Shown one piece after another: positions 45,371-56,300 of a stretch of 64,000 nt of DNA. The notes beneath the pieces are model-generated. The model ran no database searches. It saw only the letters and a list, made by a program, of their open reading frames with translations, and had not been told where the DNA came from. The translations under genes were made by a program, and so were the position numbers. The DNA comes from Amyelois transitella (Eukaryota > Arthropoda > Insecta > Lepidoptera > Pyralidae): the NCBI RefSeq assembly GCF_032362555.1, contig NC_083509.1, positions 9,571,001-9,635,000 of the forward strand, read 5' to 3'. How positions within the stretch are numbered: position 1 is the first letter of the stretch; every line of letters begins with the position of its first letter.

Positions 45371-47366
45371 CACAGTCCCAATGATAAACCTCATACATAC
45401 ATAATCTTTAGAAAACATTACCATGTAGAAATTTTTTGTAAAGCCCAAGAAACCATACATCTGCTAATGTCTGGCTTCACCTCATGTAAGCTGTTAGGAG
45501 AAAGGATTATCAACCACCAGTATAACTATACTTTAATACCTTTTTCAATTCTTTACTATGACATGACCAGACATTATTCTTAATAATGGCTATTTGAATT
45601 TGCTAAAAAACAAAGATACCCCATATTGAAAACCACACCCCACAAACAGCTTTTAGTTTTGTCCAAGGTATAATAAATGGAAAAGGTAATATCTGCAGAT
45701 AAATAAAAGACGTTAATTCTAATAATCACAATTTATTGGAATTATAAATGCACAAGCTGAACAGGCATGATTATTTTCATCAATAATAAATATTATTTAA
45801 GTGCTACATAATTTAAATAATAATAAAAAAAGTGCTACAATCTATGCTTTAGACTGGTGCGTCCAAAATGTTAACCTAACATTTTAAAACTGCATCCTAG
45901 CCAACTAATTCTAGCATTGCACATGCTTACTTCTCATCGTATAAATCGATTTTACAGACAACAGTACATAAGGCTACCCACCAGCCTTTCACGCCATTAT
46001 TTCTTGCCAATTGGTTACCAACTAAATAATTATTAATCTAGACATCTTGATATGCTGTTGTCTGTACCTAATACTTTGGTTTTGCGTGTTATCAATCGCC
46101 ATGCGTGTACTCTAAAGAGAGCATATTCTTATCAATATGTTTTAAAACATATTTCCAAGGCTTTTTTTGTTAATACAATACTTGAAATTACTAAACAAAC
46201 ATTATTCATTATGGAATGCTGATAGTAACTTGTTAACATTGAACATCGAAATCCTCAAGTTCTATGGACCAAATAAATGACACAAAAGATCCTCAGTTCG
46301 GTAGCTGAATCCTTAGGACAATTTCGCGAGAACAGGAAACAGCCACTTTAAGTCGCGTGTTCTTACCTACATTTCCATACATAAATAATTCGATCGGATC
46401 GCGTCACATCACAAGTGCAATTCAAAGCTCAAATAGTCAACGCTACGAGTTTAATCTTGCCATTTTCCACAAGATAACTTAGCTTGTTCTCAAAGCAACC
46501 TCCATTTCCCGCTTTCGACCTTCTCAACCTGCCAAATGTTCTCATTTAAAAGGAACGGCTTCACTTCACTAGCTAATTTTAATAAAAAACAAAATCTTTC
46601 TAAGTTTAAATTTGAATAGAAAAATGTTTCAATTCAATTTCTTCGTATACCACAGAATAATTGATAATGCTAACCTTACACTGACTTGAATGTTTTATAA
46701 ACCAATATAAGTAAGTAAACTCGGAAGGTGTAAAATTTCATGATTTCTCTATCCTACGAGTATGTTGCACAACCGGCGTCCCTATACATGCCGCACGCAC
46801 CAGTCGGAATGCACGAGTCAAGCGACCAAAGCGTATAAACCTTACTGAGATTACACCTTAGCTGTATTCAGTGCGTTTGATCGTATGTTTACCAGGCCTA
46901 GAAAGAGGAACCGTTGCTCGAAAAACAATCGCAGTGCAAATGGAGAGCATGATATCGCTTTAAGCGTAATAGATAATAATAAAAAGCCGGTTTAACGTTT
47001 CTTTCTAGGAGGATGCAGGTTTTAACTGACGCCTGTTCTTTAGCAGTATAAAGCTTTTTCTCAATACATGTAAACTGTTGTCTTTACCATTCATATTTAA
47101 TACTGGTGATATGAGAAATTTAATGAAGAATCTTATAAATTATCGAATACTATATACCACTTTAAACATACAGTTTGTAACTCGCATATTAACTCTGATT
47201 AAACAACAACCAAGCCAGACCCAGTCATGAGGAGTTAAATTGCTAGAAATAAATTCAAATATTCCAGCGTAAGAAGTTTTATACTGTAACATCAAGAATA
47301 CTGGCATGTCAAACCTGCACGTTCAAACGCACTGTTTAATTGGAAACACTAATTAGCCGCCGGCGA

Positions 47367-50300
47367 CTACTCCTTGGCGTCGCCGTCGTCGTCGCCCTGC
47401 TCCCGGCGGAACTCGGGCCCGTGCGTGACGTCATCCTCGAACACGATCTCCTCTGGGTCCGGGGCGCGCGGCAGGAACTCCTCGCCGGGGCAGATCCGCT
47501 TGAAGATTTGCTCGGCCTGAAAGAATGGAATACTCAATGAATATGTCCCGAACATATAATATTAGCATGGCATGAATGAATCAATTTTAAAACAAATAAA
47601 ACTAACATTCTAGTAATTCTAAAATATTTTACTTTGTATGCTAATGACCCTTTCATTACTAAAACAGTAATATTTCAAAGGCCTCAAAGTTCGCAGTCTG
47701 CTAGAAGAACTTGCCACCTGTATGTGCCGTGAAACATTTGGCTGCCTAAAACCTAGTCGTCTAAATAATATTTGTTATGTAATTTTTCATCATTCGGCGT
47801 CAGTAACACCTATCTGGAGAGAAGCCAGGGTTTCGCTGGATGGGGTTCCCGAAACCACGCAAGAGAACTAACATACATATGTTCATACATCAGTTGCCTG
47901 AATGAGCAACATGTCGAAATTACCATTCAAATTTCATTTATCTTCTAATAATTATTACTGATGTTGATATAAATAAAGTGCAAAATGTTATCAAGTATTT
48001 ATTTTAGCAACATAAACATTGCTTTATCGGAGATAAGAAGACGAAGGGGTACATTTACTTTGTTTAATCGTGGTTTGGCGGTCAATAAGATAAGATTTAG
48101 ACAAATCTTATCTTGTTGGCGTCAAATAATATCCAATAGTGTCGAAAAGAAACGAAAGCCTTTCAAGTTGATGGTTCTATGATGAAACTGAAATTTTGTG
48201 CTTTTTGCCCATCAAATGGGAACTGCACCCGGGGTCGCTACATGCCATAAGCGCTCACAACAGATGAGTTAACAACACTGCCCTCCAACTACGGACAGGC
48301 TGTTCTATACAAATGACAACTAATTTTGTGTGGCAAGTTGAAGCGCCACTTCGATCACTGCGATTGTCCCGAGAACTAATTTTTTATTGCAAATGTTTAC
48401 CGTAAAATACGACGACATCGACGAAATATTTTGTGAATATTATTTTATTTTTTGCTATATAAATGAAATTTAAAAAATTGAGCTAAAAAAACACAAGGAA
48501 ACGTGTGTTTTGTAAAACTCACTACAACACATCACACATCACAGATTTTAGTTCCACGGATAATCGTATCTGCCTTCAGCGCCAAAATGGCGGCACAATG
48601 ACATGGAATAAAATAGATTTATTTTCAAAATTGGACACAAGGTATCACTTATTGACGTCACATAACTTAAATCTAATTACAACTACTACCGCTTCCAAAG
48701 CGCATGTGTAGAATAAGCGGCGGAACAAACGGACGTCAATTTACAAATATACTTAGATCTCTTAAATCTAAATCGTGGACGAATTCACCTTGTCTACATT
48801 AAAAAAAACATGAACGAATTTAGAACTAAAAACATAAAGACAGCAGCCAGTGCAGTGTAAAAACATGAATGAATGTAGAACTAAAAACATAAAGACAGCA
48901 GCCAGTGCAGTGTAAAAACATGAATGAATGTAGAACTAAAAACATAAAGACAGCAGCCAGTGCAGTGTAAAAACATGAATGAATGTAGAACTAAAAACAT
49001 AAAGACAGCAGCCAGTGCAGTGTAAAAACATGAATGAATGTAGAACTAAAAACATAAAGACAGCAGCCAGTGCAGTGTAAAAACATGAATGAATGTAGAA
49101 CTAAAAACATAAAGACAGCAGCCAGTGCAGTGTAAAAACATGAATGAATGTAGAACTAAAAACATAAAGACAGACAGCAGCCAGTGCAGTGTAAAAACAC
49201 GAATAAATGTAGAACTAAAAACATAAAGACAGCAGCCAGTGCAGTGTAAAAACATGAATGAATGTAGAACTAAAAACATAAAGACAGCAGCCAGTGCAGT
49301 GTAAAAACATGAATGAATGTAGAACTAAAAACATAAAGACAGCAGCCAGTGCAGTGTAAAAACATGAATGAATGTAGAACTAAAAACATAAAGACAGCAG
49401 CCAGTGCAGTGTAAAAACATGAATGAATGTAGAACTAAAAACATAAAGACAGACAGCAGCCAGTGCAGTGTGTATATACTATAGATAGGTATATAGCCAC
49501 TGACCTGCAGCACGGCGCGGTCGAAGTCGAGGCCGGCGTCGGGCCCGGCGCACGCGTGCACGGCGCCGGAGTTGCTCGCCACGGCGCTGCTGCGGTCCAC
49601 CACGTTGTAGAACAGCGACCACAGGCACTGGAACACCGTGCGGATTTGTTAACACGTCATCACTATTGTCAAAGTATACTAAAATTCAAAAACTTTATTC
49701 ACTATTATGGTCATACATAAATGCATATAATTGTCATATCTTTTGATATCACATTGGTTGATGTCGAATAAATTACTCAAAACTAACGGGACGGTCAGTG
49801 CAGAAGAAGTAGTAACGAACTGCACTGCAGCATTTTCTTCAATCGTCGACGTCACATAATCCAAACTTAGAAATAGAATTACAATAGAAATGTAGACGAA
49901 AGAATACATCGTTGTGGTAAATTGATTTAATTGAAATTTAACTAAGAATAAAAGATACAAGAGATTTTTGGTAGATCAACTACCATTACCAACAGATGGC
50001 GATGTACTCATTATGTTCTTTTCAAACTGACTAATAATATTTAATGTTAAATGCAAAAGAAGCCGCGCTAATTAAACAGTTAATCGTGCATAGTACTGAA
50101 TAAGACCCAAGGGCTAATCGTTACTCACCTTGGGTTTGTCAGAGGCCTGGGTCTGGTCTCCGCCGGACATATCGAAAACCTTCTCAGCGTACGCCTTTAA
50201 ATCGCTCTCGGCATCTTTCACCTTCTTCGTGATGAAGTACACCACAACTGTTAAATAAAATAATTTACATAATACCTATAATTTACAAGTTGAATTTTGG

Positions 50301-53300
50301 AGATGTTGAAAGTTTATCAAGTCATCCCCGTACAAAACATGGCTTCCCAGTGTTGTATTATTGACTATGTCTTCCCCGTAAGGGATTACAACATGATATG
50401 TGTGCGTATCCGGAATATATTCCACCCTTTTTCGATTATTTTTTGGGTCCATAAATTTTACGGGATTTTTTTAAGTGAGAAAAAAAAATTTAGGAACTTA
50501 GCTATAAAAAATACGTCAAACTATGATTATGCAAAACAACTTATGCAGTTACTTAAATTTAAATTTAAATTCAAAATTTTTATTCATTACTAAGGGATAC
50601 TTAATATCACTTGGTTTCATTACATTGGTTGACGACAAATAACTTACTCAAAACTAAGTTTACTATACTTTTTAATTAATAAATATAGCAAATCTGAATT
50701 TTATTGCTGAGGTTCCTACAAGAAGTTTAACATTACATCACCTACATTCCAATCCCCGAATGACTCACATGTTAACGCCCAATAAAAAAGCGGCTCAAAA
50801 AAGTTGCTACTTTTCGAGTGGCGCAATTACACAAAAAACTGAATAAAAAGTTGGGTGACCCTGAGAGGGCTTGCGAATAAGCAATATAGAGAAACTTTGA
50901 ACAAATATGGCAATCTGCCATGAAATATTATATAGATAAAGTAAAGAAACAACTTTTAAACCGGCTTTGGAGAGGTTTGACGGCCTCTGTGGCGCAGCGG
51001 TAGTACGCTTGTCAGTGACACCGGAGGTCCCGGGTTGGAATCCCGGCCAGGGAATGATGAGAAAAAAAGTTTTCAGATTGGCTTGGATTTTGGATATTTA
51101 TCTATACCTATAAGTATTTATTATAAAATATACATAGAATCGTTGAGTTAGTATCATGGGAAAGAGGCGTGATTTTATGTATGTATGTAGGTGAGTTAGT
51201 ATCTCGTAACACAAGTCTCGAACTTACTTCGAGGCTAACTCAATCCGTGTTATTTGTCCTGTATATATTTATTTATTTGTTATTATTAAATTGTAAGGGG
51301 TAAAATAAGTTTGGTTCGGCCACATATGTAACAATGTATTTCATCTGTGATTGAGTGTTGATTGTCGATCAATTAAGGTAACCTAATCGTGGTGCAAGTA
51401 GTAGCAGTAGGATTTAAACTTCACTTTTATTTACATTAGTGAAATGAGTGTCAAAGTGTGAAACGTGTAAAACCCGGACTGATTCAATCCAATATGGGAC
51501 TAACGCAAAGAGATAATGATATTTTACATTTATTGGAATGTAAACACAGGTAAATACATCAGCAAGTGATACAAAACACAAGAACGGATTGAATTATGAT
51601 GTACCGTATCTATTCAATATATATATATATATAAGAAGTGGAAAGTGCAATCGGTACATAAGAAAGATGGTATCAGAAATCAACTCACACAATCCCTTAG
51701 GGCAAGATCCCGTTGCCGGCCCAACTTCGAGCACCGTCACAGCGTTATCTCCCTCATTGAGTGGAGGGAACCTCAACAGGGTCAAGGGCTCCTTTTCGCT
51801 CGACATTATAGTTCCATTCGTTATGAACACAGCCCTAGAGATGTCCGAGCTCTCAGCCGGTTCTGAAGACATAAACTCCTTGGGGCATTCGTTGATGCCG
51901 ATCACGAGGTGTTCACAGTTGACAGTCTTGTTTTTGGTTTCAATGACTACCATGGTCTTCCCCTCGTCGACGGTCTTCGTTTCCACCTTGTCTATTGGCC
52001 GGTTCAGGCAGTACACGCCACCGAATACGGCGCAGAGCCTGTGGGAGAAGAGTTTGTTAATATTTTTTACATAGCACACAAATACACATTACACAGTTAC
52101 ACGAAATAGTACATAGTTATAAAATAAATAAATCACTTGCAATTGCGGACTTAGGAAGACGAAAGGAAGGTAATTTTTTTCGTGCTATAATGTTTGTATT
52201 ATCTTGGTGCAATAAAAATCTAGAAAATCGTCTAAAGCAAAAACTGTTCCAAAATTGTTATAGCCAGCCGTTTTCTAGAAAAATCTTGAGGAACACAGTC
52301 TTTTTATCCTGAATCATATTACACCTACACTACACTTTATGAACATCTATACTAATATTATTAAGCTGAAGAGTAATGTAATAAAAAATTAATTATTTGT
52401 GGTGATTTTAACATTGACATTTTAGTTAAATCAACCGTTAGTATACAATTTATTAATTTGCTTAAATCTTATAATTTAGAGTATGTTTTTTTCGAACCAA
52501 CCCGAATAACATCTACATCTGCCAAGTGTCTGGATAATTTTTTTTGCAATAATCTTTATATACGGAAATCAATTATTCACAAATTGCCCTCGGATCACAC
52601 CGGTCAATATGTTACCTTTGAGAAAGAGTCCTTAAACAATTTAAATAATGATAAAATTATGTGTAGACCTCTTTCTTCCAAAAACATAAGAAAATTTAAA
52701 ATAAACATTGCAAATCAATTAAATACTTTAACATATTCTGGAAATAATCCTAATGAACATTATATCAATTTATTTGATATGATTTCTGCTGAATACTCAA
52801 AAAGGTTCAAGCAGAAACAAGTCAATATTCGTAATAGATTACAGTTCAGTGAATGGGCTACAGTAGGTATTCACAAGAGTAGGAATAAGTTATATGACTT
52901 ATATGCCCAGAAACAATACAATTTTGACCCCAGTTTTGTAGAATATGTCAAAAATTATTCAAAATTATTTAAAAAAGTTTGCAGGCAAGCCAAGTCTTTG
53001 CACATAAGTAGTAAAATAAACAACGCACCAAATAAAATTAAAGAAACATGGAACATTATTAATAAAGAATCTGGCAAAATCAAAGATAGAGACAGTATTA
53101 AACAAATATCATCCGGTAACAAAAGTATTTCTAAAACTCAGGACATAGTAAATGCTTTTGATAATTTCTTTGCAAAAATCCCTGTGGAGCTAACTTCTGA
53201 CGTTGACTCTTGTCCATTGCGCGCTGAAACCCTACTTAATAATAACACAACTCCCATCAAATCTGTCTTTAAATTTAAATATGTTAACTCTGATAATATA

Positions 53301-56300
53301 TTAAAGGCGTTCAAACAACTTAATTTGAAAAAGTCTGAAGACCATTGGGGTATGTCTGTTAGTATCATAAGTCAAATCATAGATATTATTGCATCTGATC
53401 TAGCTTTTATATTTAATGAATGTATTGATGAGGGTATTTTTCCAAATTTAATGAAATGTAGCAAATTAATACCTCTATTCAAAAAAGGGGAGAAAACAGT
53501 CCTTGGCAATTATAGACCTATTTCTATATTGCCAGTTTTGAGCAAGGTGTTTGAGAAGATGATGCTTAATCAAATGCAACAATATTTTAAAATCAATAAC
53601 ATTTTCCATTCCCAACAATATGGGTTCACTGCCGGGAAGTCCACCACTGATGCGGGAGTAGCACTTGTTACTCAAATCTATGACGCGTGGGAGAGTTCAC
53701 AGGATTCAGTTGGAGTCTTTTGCGATCTCTCTAAAGCATTTGATTGCGTAGATCATCAGACACTTTTGCGTAAACTTAGTCAATATGGGTTTGACCACAA
53801 ATCAACTAAACTAATGGCATCCTATTTGACTGATAGGCTTCAAACTGTAGATATTAATGGAGTAAAGTCAAGCGGATCAAGCGTCTCAATGGGTGTTCCT
53901 CAGGGCTCAATTTTAGGACCATTCCTCTTCTTGGTATATGTCAATGACCTGCCTTTTATGGTGGAAAAACAGGCGGGTATAGTGCTGTTTGCCGATGACA
54001 CTTCTTTAATATTTAAATTAGATCGCCATAGCGAAAATGTAAGTTCGGTTAATAATATACTGTCGGCCATATCTATCTGGTTCTCAACCAACAATCTTCT
54101 TTTAAATGCTAATAAGACCCAATGCATTAAATTTACCCTTCCAAACGTAAGGCAGGCCAATACTGACATAACACTGGAAGGCCAGAAATTAGAATTTGTT
54201 GAAAATACAAAGTTTTTAGGAATTATAATTGATGCAAAGCTACAGTGGGGTGCTCATATTTTTAAACTATCCAATAGACTTAGCTCTGCCGCTTATGCTG
54301 TTAGGAGGATCCGACAATTGACAGATGTAGCTACAGCTAGGCTTGTTTATTTCAGCTATTTTCATAGCTTGTTATCTTATGGTTTACTTTTATGGGGTAG
54401 CGCGGCTGATATACAAACTATTTTTATAATTCAGAAAAGGGCCGTTCGCGCAATTTACGGCTTAGGACCAAGAGACTCGTTAAGACAACTCTTTAAGAAA
54501 ATAAACATACCTACAGTAGCGTCCCAGTACATTTTTGATCTTATAATGTATGTTAGGAAAAATACCTCTTTTTTTCAAAAAGTTAGTGCCACAACTGATA
54601 GAAATTTACGTAATAAACATAAATTAGTCATGCCGTTTCATAGGCTTAGCAAAGTCAGTAAATCATTTATGGGGAACTGTATACGATTTTATAATAGGTT
54701 GCCGGAGTCTGTTCTTGATATGCCCAACCGAAAATTCAAAGAGTATGTAAAGAAAGTACTTTGTGGGAAGGCTTATTATAGGACTGATGATTACCTTAAT
54801 GATAAAAACATCTGGCTCGAGCTTGGCACAGGAACCTCGTAATTAATTGTAGTTTAATTTGAACTTAAATCAAAATTTCAGTACACTCTGTACATAAATC
54901 TTTTTAAAATTGGCAATCCATAATATATATATATATATATATATTTTTCTTTTTTCAATATTAAATCTCATAAATATATAAATCTCCCGTGAACAATGTA
55001 TTCTCCCGTCCACATTCTATTCTAAGTATAATTTAATATTGTGAAGTTGACGTTGTTGATGAAAATGCTGCAGTGCAGTTTGTTACCGCTTCTTCTGCAC
55101 TGACGCCTTGGAAGCGGCAGTAAACTTAGTTTTTAAGTAATTTGACGTCAACCAAGTTGTTAAACCATACGACAATTATTAAGCGATATAATAATATCCT
55201 ATAATAATGAATAAAAATTTTGAATTTGAATTTGAAAAAAGTTTGTTTGAACGCGCTAATCTCAAGAACTACTGGTTCGAATTGAAAAATTATTTTTGCG
55301 TTGAATAGACCATTTATAGAGGAAGGCTATATTACATCACGCTGCAACTATAAGGAGCAAAGAAATAATGGAATATTAAAAAAAAACGGAGAAAATCATT
55401 CATCCTTGAGAACAGAAATGATGCCCAAAATAACTATTCCACGCGGACCAAGTCGTGGGCACAGCTAGTCAATAATAATGATGAATCATATTTTAAATAA
55501 TGTGCCGCTTTCGACACCTGGTGGTTTATCGAGCATCTTACACAATAGACAACCAACAATTAAAGTAAATGAATGTGAACTTAACGTATCACATGTGCGC
55601 GAATAAGAAAAGAATATATGTATTTCCGATCTTAGATTACTCATAATAAGTGAAGCCTCCATTACATGGTTACTTTATTCCATTTAGCGGTCATTACACC
55701 CGAACACGTATTAAATTAAATAATAAAAAAAGCAGAGCAAATGGAAAAAAGATGTTTGCCTACTAGAAATGTGGGCCTACTGGAATGAATTTCTCTATAA
55801 ATAAGTAATGCGCTTGTACTAAATTTTTCCTTAGTCCAAGTTCTAGTCGTATTTTATTCCTTGATATACATAAATATATAAAAAAATTAGATATGGAGAA
55901 ATTTTACTTATCGCACGTTTTGCCGAAAATCGCGGGGTAACAGCGGAAAATAACGAGATTTTAGCGGCGGGCATACTTAAGTTACGACTGCTCTCAACAC
56001 AAAAATAAAGGATTAATTATCATCAAATTAAAAAAAGTCATGCTGAAACGCGTCATGCAACAATAGAAAGTGGCTCCTTTTTCGTGTGTTGGTCAACTTG
56101 GTGCACATTTGGGTCATTGAACTGAGTTACGAGGCGCGAGGCGTAGTCGGTGCTGTGATGGTGCACTTTTTGCACTGTTTAGTCACGGTGACGGACGTGT
56201 CATTATGGAAACTACGCGTACACGACCTCTTTGTATGTTGTATAACAGCGCCAATGCCAAGTTCGGTTTAGCGGTTGTGAGTAACAGACATTCATAGGTA

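Larger units (their letters stand above)
44923..47366. other. IMPDH 3' region and intergenic DNA before Rep
   Basis: No supported gene. It contains the IMPDH poly(A) signal, the 3' end of a LINE-like repeat and the untranslated 3' side of Rep, whose transcript end I cannot place. Confidence 0.5.

Noticed and set aside
49046-49636. Two open frames of 77 and 103 codons with repeated LHWLLS/CTGCC peptides
   Set aside because: They are translations of the 55-bp minisatellite. The period is not a multiple of three, so the peptide cycles through frames. The second also runs into Rep exon 8.
51594-51688. Rep exon 6 continuing through its donor ([15 protein letters not shown]...)
   Set aside because: A GTGAGT donor at 51688 joins in phase to exon 7 ([13 protein letters not shown]), which fits the REP family. 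The continuation is intronic and AT-rich.
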